This document shows positions 8,944 to 18,562 of a DNA stretch of 63,640 nt, piece by piece; position 1 is the first letter of the stretch; each line of letters starts with the position of its first letter. The DNA is from Dechloromonas denitrificans (lineage in GTDB: Bacteria; Pseudomonadota; Gammaproteobacteria; Burkholderiales; Rhodocyclaceae): the NCBI RefSeq assembly GCF_001551835.1, contig NZ_LODL01000035.1:649051-712690 (forward strand), in the 5' to 3' direction. The notes under the pieces were generated by a model. That model saw only the letters and a program-made list of their open reading frames with translations. It was not told the origin of the DNA and ran no database searches. The translations under genes and the position numbers were made by a program.

Positions 8944-9972
8944 ATGGCTAGCAACAAGGAACGTTTTGCCGACAAGATGGAATTCCCGCCGGAAATCCAG
9001 CAGCCCAACATCTATCCGCTGTCCTGGAACAGCAAGACCAAGAAGCTGCAGGAAGTCTGGGAAGCCTCGCTGCGCGAGAACTGGGATCCGGAAAAGCTGC
9101 CCTGGGATACGCTGGATGTAGACAGCTACACCTGGGAAGAGCGCGAATCCATCGCCTACTGGTGGAGCCTGCTCTCGGTGTTCGACGCCTCGGCCCCGCC
9201 GGTCTTCGCCGAAGCGCTGATCAAGACCTATGAAGTGCATGAGGAAGATCCGGTTCGCAAGTGCTTCTTCTCGGTGACCCGCGACGAGCAGAACCACGAA
9301 ATCATGTGCGGCCTGGCCATCACCAAGCTGCTCGGCCATCCGGACCCGATCACCTACGAGCCGAAGACCGACCTCGGCCGCCGCCTGCAGAAGAACGTCA
9401 AGTGGCTGTACTTCAACGGCGCCCGCTACTGGACCGGCTACAAGCAGGCCGTGCCCAAGTACGACCTGGCCGTGCTGTTCAGCTCCTTCCTGATGGGTGA
9501 AATCGCTGCCGCCACCATCTTCAAGCAGATGTTCGACAACTCCCGTGAAGCCGTCTTCAAGGAAGGCTTCAAGAACATCGGCCGCGACGAAGGCCGCCAC
9601 ATGGCGATCTGCATGGCCGTCATGGAACGCGACTACCCGGGCCTCAAGGAAGAAACCAAGGCCGTCGTCACCAAGCAGATCCGCGCCGGTTACCTGTTCC
9701 TGTCGGCCGTGCTGTTCGAGCCGCCGATGGAATTCTGGGACCTGCCGGAAGACTTCATCGCCAACCAGCGTGAAGGCGAGGAAGTGGCCCGCGGCGCCGG
9801 TTTCGGCATCCCGAGCTACGAAGCCAAGCTCGAAAACTGGAAAAACGCGATGATCAACCTGAAGGGCGTGCTCGACCGCTACAACATTCCGTTCCCGGCC
9901 ATCCCGGAAGTCGGCATTACCGGCCAGGAAGTCAGCGAAATCGACATGGAAGACATCATTCCGGTCTTCTGA
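8944..9972 (+). CDS. Ferritin-like (R2-type) diiron oxygenase, function unassigned
   Basis: This 342-aa soluble protein has a complete carboxylate-bridged diiron set in helical context: E90, E115-x2-H118 (DEQNHE), E186 and E216-x2-H219 (DEGRHM). I chose the Met at 8944 because it follows AGGAGACAGAG. It is not PaaA, BoxB or a phenol-hydroxylase alpha subunit by length or motif spacing. It lies where paaABCDE would be expected, divergent from paaN and followed by a dedicated reductase. I infer O2-dependent oxidation of an aromatic acid or its CoA ester. An R2-like oxidase or N-oxygenase role cannot be excluded. Confidence 0.8.
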   Translation: MASNKERFADKMEFPPEIQQPNIYPLSWNSKTKKLQEVWEASLRENWDPEKLPWDTLDVDSYTWEERESIAYWWSLLSVFDASAPPVFAEALIKTYEVHEEDPVRKCFFSVTRDEQNHEIMCGLAITKLLGHPDPITYEPKTDLGRRLQKNVKWLYFNGARYWTGYKQAVPKYDLAVLFSSFLMGEIAAATIFKQMFDNSREAVFKEGFKNIGRDEGRHMAICMAVMERDYPGLKEETKAVVTKQIRAGYLFLSAVLFEPPMEFWDLPEDFIANQREGEEVARGAGFGIPSYEAKLENWKNAMINLKGVLDRYNIPFPAIPEVGITGQEVSEIDMEDIIPVF

Positions 9973-9985
9973 AGCATCGGACAAC

Positions 9986-10049
9986 GTCATCCCCGCGAAA
10001 GCGGGGATCCAGAAGAGCACTACTGGATTCCCGCCTGCGCGGGAATGAC
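9986..10049. repeat. Intergenic palindromic repeat (copy 4)
   Basis: GTCATCCCCGCG...GCGGGG and ATTCCCGCCTGCGCGGGAAT form two back-to-back hairpins with a short spacer. It lies between the diiron oxygenase and its reductase and could tune their relative expression. Confidence 0.8.
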
Positions 10050-10132
10050 GATGCCACAACTGGCCGGCGCCCCGAACAAGGGTGCCGGCCTTGCCGCAAC
10101 AGAGAAACCAAGACAAATAAAGGGGAAGACAA

Positions 10133-11182
10133 ATGGCTCGTATCATCATGCAACCGTCCGGCAAGTCGGTCGATTGTGCCTATGGCGATACCGTTTTGAT
10201 GGCGCTCGAAAAGGCGGGTTATGCCCTGCCCAACAACTGTCGCGCCGGTGCTTGCGGCGAATGCAAGGTCAAGGTCACGTCCGGTCAGTTCGACCAGGGC
10301 ATGGTGCTCGACATGGCGCTGTCGCAGGACGAACGCAAGCAGGGTTTCGGCCTGATGTGCATGGCCAAGCCGATTTCCGAGGAACTGACCATCGAATGGG
10401 GCACCGAAGATGCCAAGCCAAAACTCTTCCCGCCACGCGAGGACGCACTGTTCGTCGTCGTCGATAAAAGACAGATTGCCGACCGCGTCGTCGAGCTGCG
10501 CCTGCGCCCGGTCGGCCAGCCGATCCGCTACTGGCCCGGCCAGTATGTGACGATCGGCAACCCGCGCGCCGATATTCCGGCCCGCGCCTATTCCATTTCC
10601 AATGCGCCGCGCCCCGATGGCGAGCTGGTGCTGCAGGTTGCCCGCGCCGATGGCGGCGTGACCAGCAACTGGGTCCATGACCAGTTGAATGTCGGCGAAG
10701 GCGTCAAGGTTTCCGGCGCTTACGGCACCTTCATTGGCGATCCGTCGGTCGATACGCCGGTCCTCTGCATCGCGGCCGGCACCGGCCTGGCGCCCGTGCT
10801 GGCCCTGGCCGAAGCGGCGCTGCGCCGCGGTTTCAAGAAGCCGGTGACCATGCTCTTCTCGGCGCGGACCCGCGAGGATGTCTACAGCCAGGGCATGATG
10901 GCCTGGTGGCGGACCAAGCACCGCAACTTCGACTACAAGGTGACGCTGACCCGCGAAGAGGCCGAAGGCTTTCTGAAAGGCCGCATCGATGTCGTGCTGC
11001 CGCAGCTGTTCAAGGATCTGTCGAAGCACACCATCTTCATTGCCGGCAGCCCCGAGTTCGTCGATGCCGGCGTCGACGCCGTCAAGCTACAGGGCGCCCA
11101 GGACGGGCTGATCCACACCGAGGGCTTTTTCGCCCAGCAGCAGCCGGTGACGGCCGATGCCGACCATTTATTGCCGAGTTGA
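10133..11182 (+). CDS. 2Fe-2S/FAD/NAD(P)H oxidoreductase (oxygenase reductase component)
   Basis: This 349-aa protein has an N-terminal plant-type ferredoxin domain (C36-x4-C41-x2-C44, C76), then an FAD-binding domain (RAYSISNAP) and an NAD-binding domain (IAAGTGLAPVLAL). The ferredoxin-first order matches DmpP-like reductases and differs from PaaE, which has its ferredoxin domain at the C terminus. It should pass electrons from NAD(P)H to the diiron protein encoded just upstream. No small coupling protein gene lies between the two. Weak similarity to the window's own DmpP is expected for this family. Confidence 0.88.
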   Translation: MARIIMQPSGKSVDCAYGDTVLMALEKAGYALPNNCRAGACGECKVKVTSGQFDQGMVLDMALSQDERKQGFGLMCMAKPISEELTIEWGTEDAKPKLFPPREDALFVVVDKRQIADRVVELRLRPVGQPIRYWPGQYVTIGNPRADIPARAYSISNAPRPDGELVLQVARADGGVTSNWVHDQLNVGEGVKVSGAYGTFIGDPSVDTPVLCIAAGTGLAPVLALAEAALRRGFKKPVTMLFSARTREDVYSQGMMAWWRTKHRNFDYKVTLTREEAEGFLKGRIDVVLPQLFKDLSKHTIFIAGSPEFVDAGVDAVKLQGAQDGLIHTEGFFAQQQPVTADADHLLPS

Positions 11183-11226
11183 GCGGTCGACCGCCGGAAT
11201 ACCCCAATAAATAGAACGGAGACGAC

Positions 11227-11262
11227 ATGAACACGATACGCCCACAGGCTGGGAGGGCATGA
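11227..11262 (+). CDS. Possible 11-codon leader peptide coupled to livH
   Basis: ATG at 11227 follows ACGGAGACGAC, a good ribosome site, and opens an 11-codon frame (MNTIRPQAGRA). Its stop codon overlaps the livH start as ATGA. This suggests translational coupling of livH through a mini-ORF. It may be chance; nothing resembles a classic attenuator. Confidence 0.35.
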   Translation: MNTIRPQAGRA

Positions 11263-12137
11263 TGCTGGCCCAGTTCCTGCAATTCCTCTTTTCCGGGATC
11301 ACGGTTGGCGCGACCTACGCGCTGGCCGCACTCGGCTTCACGCTGATCTACAACGCCAGCAACGTCATCAACTTCGCCCAGGGTGAATTCATCATGCTGG
11401 GCGGCATGCTGGCGGTGTTTTTCACCCAGATGGGCCTGCCGCTGCCGGTCGCGCTGCTGCTCGCCATCGTCGTCCCGGCCATTGTCGGCGTACTGGTCGA
11501 GAAACTGGCGATCGAGCCGGTCAAGGGCGCCGAGACGGTGACGCTGATCATCATCACCATCGGTGCCTCGCTGGTCATCCGCGGCCTGACCGCGGTGATC
11601 TTCGGCAAGGGCACGCACAGCATGCCGGCTTTCTCCGGCGATGCGCCGATCGAGGTGCTCGGCGCCACGCTGCTGCCGCAAAGCCTGTGGGTGCTCGGCG
11701 TCACCGCGCTGGTCGTCGTCGCGCTCTGGTACTTTTTCAACCGCACGCTGCAGGGCAAGGCCATGCTGGCCACTTCGTACAACCGGCTGGCCGCTGAACT
11801 GGTCGGCATCAACACCAGCTGGGTGCTGTTCATGAGCTTCGCGATGTCGGCGGCGCTCGGTGCGCTGGGCGGCATCCTGATCACGCCGATCACGCTGACT
11901 TCCTACGATGTCGGCATCATGCTCGGCCTCAAGGGCTTCGTCGCCGCGGTCGTCGGCGGTCTGGGCAACGGCCTGGGCGCCGTGGTTGGCGGCCTGCTGG
12001 TCGGCATCCTGGAGGCGATGGGGGCCGGCTACATCTCGTCGGCCTACAAGGATGCGATTCCCTTCGTGCTCATCCTGTTCATCCTCTTCTTCATGCCGCG
12101 CGGCCTGTTCGGCGGTAAATCGACGGATCGGGTGTAA
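11259..12137 (+). CDS. livH: Branched-chain-type ABC transporter permease LivH
   Basis: This 292-aa inner-membrane protein has about eight hydrophobic segments. It also has the family signature region around NVINFAQGEFIMLGG (residues 30-45) and a later GLKGFVAAVVGGLGN loop that contacts the ATPase. It forms one half of the permease with LivM. Either of two adjacent ATG codons (11259, 11262) could be the start. The transported compound is probably an aromatic acid, given the flanking catabolic genes. Confidence 0.92.
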   Translation: MMLAQFLQFLFSGITVGATYALAALGFTLIYNASNVINFAQGEFIMLGGMLAVFFTQMGLPLPVALLLAIVVPAIVGVLVEKLAIEPVKGAETVTLIIITIGASLVIRGLTAVIFGKGTHSMPAFSGDAPIEVLGATLLPQSLWVLGVTALVVVALWYFFNRTLQGKAMLATSYNRLAAELVGINTSWVLFMSFAMSAALGALGGILITPITLTSYDVGIMLGLKGFVAAVVGGLGNGLGAVVGGLLVGILEAMGAGYISSAYKDAIPFVLILFILFFMPRGLFGGKSTDRV

Positions 12138-12139
12138 GC

Positions 12140-13072
12140 ATGAAAAAAAGCGTCTACAACGGCCTCTACCTGGTCATCGCCATCCTGCTGGTGCTGCCTT
12201 TCGTGCTGCCCAACAGCTTCTATCTCGACCTTGCGGTACGGATGGCGATCAACGCCGTGATCGTCCTCGGCCTCAATCTGCTGATCGGCTTCGCCGGCCA
12301 GATCAGCCTCGGCCATGCCGGCTTCCTCGGCATCGGCGCCTACGCCTCGGCGGTGTTGCCGACCCACTTCGGCTGGCATCCGCTGCTCGCCATGGGGGCG
12401 GGCGCCGCCGCCACCGGTCTGCTCGCTGGCCTGGTGGCGCGGCCGATCTTCAAGCTGAAGGGGCATTACTTGGCGATGGCGACGCTCGGCCTTGGCATCA
12501 TCATCAACATCGCGCTGCGCAACGAAGCGCAATGGACCGGCGGCCCGGACGGCATGCCGGTGCCGGGCATGGGCCTGTTCGGCTTCGAGCTGAGCAACGA
12601 CAAGCAATGGTACTGGGTCGTCGCGCTGCTGCTCTCGGTCTCGGTCTGGGCCTCGCTGAACCTGATCGACTCGCCGTTCGGCCGCGCCCTGCGCGCCCTG
12701 CATGGTTCGGAAGTCGCCTCGCAGGTGGTCGGCGTCGATGTCGTCCGCTACAAGGTGGCGATCTTCGTGCTCTCCGCCGTCTTCGCCAGCCTGATGGGCA
12801 GCGTTACGGCGCACTACGTCGGTTTCGTCAGCCCCAACTTCGCCGACTTCTTCCATTCCATCGAACTGGTCACCATGGTGGTGATCGGCGGCATGGCCTC
12901 GGTGTACGGTTCGCTGGTCGGCGCCGTGCTGCTCACCGCGCTGCCGCAGGCCCTGGCTACTTTCGAGGGCTGGGAAACCGTGGTTTTCGGCGCCATCCTG
13001 ATGCTGTCGATGATCTTCATGCCGAAGGGCCTGGTCCCGACGCTGGCCGCCAAGTTCGGCAAGGGAGAGTGA
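12140..13072 (+). CDS. livM: Branched-chain-type ABC transporter permease LivM
   Basis: This 310-aa polytopic membrane protein has LLIGFAGQISLGHAGFLGIG near residues 50-70 and GMASVYGSLVGAVLL near residue 255, both typical of LivM. It starts 2 bp after livH and ends next to livG, so the transporter genes form one transcript. It pairs with LivH in the membrane. Confidence 0.93.
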   Translation: MKKSVYNGLYLVIAILLVLPFVLPNSFYLDLAVRMAINAVIVLGLNLLIGFAGQISLGHAGFLGIGAYASAVLPTHFGWHPLLAMGAGAAATGLLAGLVARPIFKLKGHYLAMATLGLGIIINIALRNEAQWTGGPDGMPVPGMGLFGFELSNDKQWYWVVALLLSVSVWASLNLIDSPFGRALRALHGSEVASQVVGVDVVRYKVAIFVLSAVFASLMGSVTAHYVGFVSPNFADFFHSIELVTMVVIGGMASVYGSLVGAVLLTALPQALATFEGWETVVFGAILMLSMIFMPKGLVPTLAAKFGKGE

Positions 13073-13073
13073 G

Positions 13074-13835
13074 ATGAGCATGCTGCAAGTAAAAGACCTC
13101 TCGATCCACTTTGGCGGCGTCAAGGCGGTGCAGAACGTCAGCTTCAACATCGATGCCGGCATCGTCTATTCGGTGATCGGCCCCAATGGCGCCGGCAAGA
13201 CGACGCTATTCAACCTGATTACCGGGGTGTACAAGCCGACGACAGGTGAAATCCGTCTCGACGGCGAAGCCATCCACGGCAAGTCGCCGAACGAACTGGC
13301 GACGCGCGGCGTGGCGCGGACTTTCCAGAACCTGCAGATCTGCATGAACATGACTGCGGTCGAGAACGTCATGGTCGGCGCTCATCTGCGGCTCGATCGC
13401 AACCTGGTCAAGGCGGCGCTGCGCTTCCCCGGCCTCAAGCGGCGCGATGCCGAAACGCGGGCTGAAGCGGCCGAGCTGATGTGCTTCGTCGGCCTGGAAA
13501 AATACGTCGAAGCGCGTGCCGACGCGATGTCCTACGGCGCACTGAAACGTCTGGAAATTGCCCGAGCGCTGGCCATGAAGCCGCGCCTGATCTTCCTCGA
13601 CGAACCGGCGGCCGGCCTCAATCCGAAGGAGACCATCGAGGTCGACCACCTGGTGCGCAAGATCGCCGATTCCGGCGTCACCGTGGTGCTGGTCGAGCAC
13701 GACATGAAAATGGTGATGAACCTTTCGGACCGCATTCTGGTGCTCGATTACGGCAAGAAGCTGGCCGAAGGCAGCGGCGAAGAGGTCAGAAAAAACCCGG
13801 ACGTGATTGCCGCCTACCTTGGCGCCCACGCCTGA
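13074..13835 (+). CDS. livG: ABC transporter ATP-binding protein LivG
   Basis: This 253-aa ATPase has Walker A GPNGAGKTT near residue 37, Walker B LIFLDEPAAGL near residue 175 and the H-loop VLVEHDMKM. The usual LSGGQ signature is changed to MSYGALKRLEIAR (residues about 147-159), a common variant in LivG proteins. It is the first of two ATPases that energise LivHM; the second is the unusual fusion downstream. Confidence 0.93.
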   Translation: MSMLQVKDLSIHFGGVKAVQNVSFNIDAGIVYSVIGPNGAGKTTLFNLITGVYKPTTGEIRLDGEAIHGKSPNELATRGVARTFQNLQICMNMTAVENVMVGAHLRLDRNLVKAALRFPGLKRRDAETRAEAAELMCFVGLEKYVEARADAMSYGALKRLEIARALAMKPRLIFLDEPAAGLNPKETIEVDHLVRKIADSGVTVVLVEHDMKMVMNLSDRILVLDYGKKLAEGSGEEVRKNPDVIAAYLGAHA

Positions 13836-13848
13836 TCAGGGGAAGAAC

Positions 13849-15165
<1,317 letters not shown>

Positions 15166-15180
15166 TCGGCCCTGAAATCC

Positions 15181-15216
15181 TGCCCCTGCCGGCCGGATCG
15201 CTCCCCGGCAGGGGCA
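15181..15216 (+). terminator. GC-rich hairpin after livF
   Basis: TGCCCCTGCCGG and CCGGCAGGGGCA form perfect 12-bp arms around a 12-nt loop, 15 bp after the livF stop. There is no T-run, so it may be a transcript-stabilising hairpin or a Rho-assisted end more than a classic intrinsic terminator. Confidence 0.45.
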
Positions 15217-15294
15217 GGGCAGGCGCAGAGGCGCGGCAAAGAGGTAGAATCGCCGCCATTGCCAAATCGGCCGCTGCTGATCGATGGGAGAGGG

Positions 15295-18258
15295 ATGAAT
15301 CCAATCGCGGGGAAAACATCGCGACATCTGCGCCGGTTGTTGATTGCCGGCCTGCTCTGTTCCAACGTGGTGGTCCTGGGCCTCTCTGCCTACTCGCTGG
15401 TGCAAAGCCGGCAGCAATATCAGTTGCGGGCCGAGGCGCTGACCCAGAACACGGCCAATGCGCTCGATCAGTCCGTCTCCGGTTCGATTGAAAAAATCGA
15501 ACTGGCCCTGCGCACGGTGGGCGATGAACTGCAGCGGCAACTGGCGGCGGGCAAGGGGATCGACGAGTTGGCGATGAATGCCTTTCTGCTGCGTCAGGAG
15601 CGGCGTTTGCCCGAGGTCGAGGCATTCCGGGTGGCCAATGCGGACGGCCGGGTCATCCTCGGCAAGGGCGTCAGCAAGCGCGAGGTTGCCAGTTGGGCCG
15701 ACCGCGATTACTTCATCTATCTCCGCCAGCATGCCGATCCGGCCGTGCAGATTTCCAAGCCGCGGATGGGGCGGGTTGCCAAACAATACATCGTCGGTTT
15801 TGCGCTGCGCTACAACTATCCGGACGGTCGTTTTGCCGGCGTCGTCTCGGCGCCGATTTCGCTCGATCATTTCACCCGCCTGCTCTCCCGCTATGACGTC
15901 GGGGCGCAGGGCGCCATTAGTTTGCGCGATACCGAGCTTGGCCTGATTACCCGAGCCCCGCTGATTCTCGACCAGCCGGCCGGCCAGATCGGCAATACCC
16001 TGGTTTCCCCGGAATTTCGCCGCCTGGTCGAATCCGGGGTACCGGCTGATACCTTCCACACCCCGGCCAGCGGCGACGGTTTCGACCGTTTCGTCACGTT
16101 CCGGCGCCTGGCCCGGGCACCGATGTACGCCATCGTCGGGGTGGCCAGTGCCGAAGCGCTGGCCGACTGGTATGACGAAGTCTACAAAACCTCGTTCATG
16201 GCCGGCGGTTTCCTGTTGTTGTCGCTGATTCTGGGGGGCGTTCTGTTGCGTCAGTTGGCCCGGAATGACAGCAAGCAGCGGCTGCTGGCCGAGCGCGAAG
16301 CGCAGTTGAGTTCGCTGGTCGAGGCGGTGCCCGATGCCATCATCTTCAAGGACGGAGGCGGGCGCTGGCTGGTCGCCAATAACGTCTGTCTGCGCATCTT
16401 CGGCCTCGCCGACAAACCCTGGCAGGGCAGGACCGACGCCGAACTCGGTATCTCCGCGCTGAATGCCTGCCAGCGCAGCGACGAAGAGGCCTGGGCCAGC
16501 GGCAGCCCGCTGCAGCGCAGCGAGGAGTGGCTTGACTACGTCGATGGTCGGCGTATCGACATCGATGTTACCAAGGTGCCGCTGTTCGACGGCGAGGGGC
16601 GTCGTCAGGCCATGCTCGTCGTTGGCCGCGATATTTCCGAACGCAAGCGGAACGAAGCTGAACTTGAACAGCACCGGCGCCATCTCGAAGAACTGGTGGC
16701 GCAACGGACCGCAGCCCTGCTCGAAACCGAGGCCAAGGCGACGCATATCCTGAACTCCAGTGCAGCCGGCCTCTACGGGATCGATGATGCTGGGTGCATT
16801 ACCTTCATCAATTCGGCCGCCTGTGCCACGCTGGGCTACGAGCCGGCGGACGTCATCGGGCAGTCGGCGCATACGCTGTTCCATCATCACCGGCCGGATG
16901 GCAGTCCCTATCCGGCCGAGGCTTGCCCGAGTTACAGCGCCTTGCATCTCGGCCAGAAAATCCGGGTCGACAACGAGGTTTATTGGCATGCCGACGGCCA
17001 TGCCGTGCCGGTCATCTATGCCACCCATCCGATGTTCCTGAATGATCGGGTGAGCGGGGCGGTCACCAGTTTCGTCGATGTCAGCGAGCAGCGCGCCGCG
17101 ACCCAGGCCCGTGAAAAGGCGCTGGCCGCCGCCGAGAACCTGGCTCGGGTGCGCAGTGAGTTCCTGGCCAACATGAGCCACGAAATCCGTACCCCCTTGC
17201 ATGGCGTGCTCGGCTTTGCCCAAATCGGTTTCCGCAACTTCGACAACAGCGAAAAGGCCCGTGAGGCCTTCGCCAAGATTCTGGCTTCCGGTCAACGCCT
17301 GCTCGGGGTGATCAATGATGTCCTCGATTTCTCGAAAATCGAGGCTGGCAAGCTCGGCATCGAGCAGGCGACGGTGACGCTGAGCGAAGTGCTCGGCCAT
17401 GCCGTCGAGCTGGTGCGCGACCGGGCCGAGGCGAAAGGGATCGATCTGCGCCTTGAGGTCGCCGACGATTTTCCGCGCTATTGCGTCAGCGATCCGCTGC
17501 GCATGGGTCAGGTGCTGCTCAACCTGCTCTCCAATGCCGTCAAGTTTACCGAAAGCGGCAGTGTCAGGCTGACCGCTTCACTGGATGCCGACGAACTGGT
17601 CTTCCGGGTGATCGACACCGGTATTGGCATGAACAACGAACAACTGGCCGAACTGTTCACGCCCTTCCAACAGGCGGATGCCTCGGCCAGTCGTCGCTTT
17701 GGCGGCACCGGTCTCGGCCTGGCGATCAGCAAGCGAATTCTCGAACTAATGAACGGTTCGGTCAGCGTGCACAGCCAGCTGGCAATCGGGACTACCGTCG
17801 AAGTGCGCCTGCCCTATGTCGCCTCGTCCTTCGTCGCCCCTTCCTTACCGTTGCCCGCCCTGACCGATGAAACCAAGCCGCTGGCCGGGCTGTCGTTCCT
17901 GATTGCCGAGGACGACCTGATCAACCGGATGGTTATCGAGGACAACCTGCTTGAGGATGGGGCGCGGGTGGTGATGGCCGTCAATGGCCGGGAGGCGGTC
18001 GAGCGGATCGTGCAGGATGGCCGCGATGCCTACGATATCGTGCTGATGGATATCCAGATGCCGGAGATGGATGGCTACGAGGCGACCCGGCGGATTCTCG
18101 AACTGGCCCCCGATCTGCCGATCATTGCCCAGACGGCGCATGCTTTTAACGAAGAGCGCGACAAATGCCTGGCGGCCGGCATGGTCGATCATGTCGCCAA
18201 ACCGATCCGGATCGAGGACTTGATCCGGGTGGTCCGGCAGTACGTACAGCCGAAATGA
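15295..18258 (+). CDS. Hybrid sensor histidine kinase (CACHE-PAS-PAS-HisKA-HATPase-REC)
   Basis: This 987-aa membrane sensor has a transmembrane helix near residues 15-37, an extracytoplasmic CACHE-like region (about 40-290) and a second helix near 295-320. Two PAS regions (about 335-460 and 480-595) and a coiled coil follow. Next come HisKA with phospho-accepting H629 in NMSHEIRTPLHG, an HATPase domain (GGTGLGLAISK) and a receiver domain with phospho-accepting D919 in VLMDIQMPEMDG. No output regulator lies next to it. The start at 15295 follows GGGAGAGG. Its signal is unknown; proximity to transport genes hints at aromatic or redox sensing. Confidence 0.9.
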   Translation: MNPIAGKTSRHLRRLLIAGLLCSNVVVLGLSAYSLVQSRQQYQLRAEALTQNTANALDQSVSGSIEKIELALRTVGDELQRQLAAGKGIDELAMNAFLLRQERRLPEVEAFRVANADGRVILGKGVSKREVASWADRDYFIYLRQHADPAVQISKPRMGRVAKQYIVGFALRYNYPDGRFAGVVSAPISLDHFTRLLSRYDVGAQGAISLRDTELGLITRAPLILDQPAGQIGNTLVSPEFRRLVESGVPADTFHTPASGDGFDRFVTFRRLARAPMYAIVGVASAEALADWYDEVYKTSFMAGGFLLLSLILGGVLLRQLARNDSKQRLLAEREAQLSSLVEAVPDAIIFKDGGGRWLVANNVCLRIFGLADKPWQGRTDAELGISALNACQRSDEEAWASGSPLQRSEEWLDYVDGRRIDIDVTKVPLFDGEGRRQAMLVVGRDISERKRNEAELEQHRRHLEELVAQRTAALLETEAKATHILNSSAAGLYGIDDAGCITFINSAACATLGYEPADVIGQSAHTLFHHHRPDGSPYPAEACPSYSALHLGQKIRVDNEVYWHADGHAVPVIYATHPMFLNDRVSGAVTSFVDVSEQRAATQAREKALAAAENLARVRSEFLANMSHEIRTPLHGVLGFAQIGFRNFDNSEKAREAFAKILASGQRLLGVINDVLDFSKIEAGKLGIEQATVTLSEVLGHAVELVRDRAEAKGIDLRLEVADDFPRYCVSDPLRMGQVLLNLLSNAVKFTESGSVRLTASLDADELVFRVIDTGIGMNNEQLAELFTPFQQADASASRRFGGTGLGLAISKRILELMNGSVSVHSQLAIGTTVEVRLPYVASSFVAPSLPLPALTDETKPLAGLSFLIAEDDLINRMVIEDNLLEDGARVVMAVNGREAVERIVQDGRDAYDIVLMDIQMPEMDGYEATRRILELAPDLPIIAQTAHAFNEERDKCLAAGMVDHVAKPIRIEDLIRVVRQYVQPK

Positions 18259-18287
18259 AGAAGGCCCCGCAGGGCGGGGCCTTCTTC
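18257..18287. terminator. Strong hairpin terminator after the sensor kinase
   Basis: GAAGAAGGCCCCGC and GCGGGGCCTTCTTC are perfect 14-bp arms around AGG, overlapping the kinase stop codon. The pyrimidine-rich end fits intrinsic termination, and the symmetry could also stop leftward transcripts from the island. Confidence 0.75.
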
Positions 18288-18311
18288 ATGGGCGAACTGC
18301 CGAAGGGCTGG

Positions 18312-18362
18312 TCAGAGGATCATCCCGGCGCCGACCGTGTTGTTGCTTTTGTCGATCTTCAT
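18312..18362 (-). pseudogene. Displaced remnant of a cysN 3' end
   Basis: Read leftward, this stretch encodes KIDKSNNTVGAGMIL followed by TGA, closely matching the last residues of the full cysN at 23031 (DESSNNTVGAGMIL, stop). No more of cysN is present here. The remnant overlaps the end of the HicA-like gene by a few bases. It looks like the original cysN terminus, left behind when the DNA up to 23 kb was inserted. Confidence 0.75.
18319..18347. repeat. Left 29-bp direct repeat of the island (att-like)
   Basis: It matches 23038-23066 at 28 of 29 positions (single G/C difference) in the same orientation. The two copies bracket the low-GC island and both derive from cysN 3' coding sequence. 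Confidence 0.8.
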
Positions 18363-18562
18363 CCGGATTCGAGCGCATGTCGAACGTCGCGTCTGAAATT
18401 CAAAAAGGCTCTTCTATCGCTTGGTGTGCATGGGACGCTCAGGCTTACTTTGCCAGCAGAGGATTGCAATCGTCCGTGCTTCCCGCCCCATCGGAATGAC
18501 CACCCCTTTCGAACGAGCCGCCTGATCAACTGATCGATTTCTTTTGCTGAACAGTACTTCAT
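18359..18562 (-). CDS. HicA-like small basic protein
   Basis: This 67-aa basic protein has the pattern seen in HicA-type mRNA interferases: N-terminal helix, RKGWSFRWGGKHGRL, then a strand and SDRRAFLNFRRDVR. The candidate catalytic histidine is in GGKHGRL. Its ATG overlaps the viperin-like gene stop as ATGA, so the two are co-translated. No HicB antitoxin gene is adjacent, which is odd for a toxin. It could instead be a nucleic-acid-binding accessory of the radical SAM enzyme. Confidence 0.65.
   Translation of the reverse strand: MKYCSAKEIDQLIRRLVRKGWSFRWGGKHGRLQSSAGKVSLSVPCTPSDRRAFLNFRRDVRHALESG

Noticed and set aside
18359..18562. Complete HicAB toxin-antitoxin module
   Set aside because: Only the HicA-like half is present; no HicB-like gene adjoins it on either side, so a classic module is not supported.
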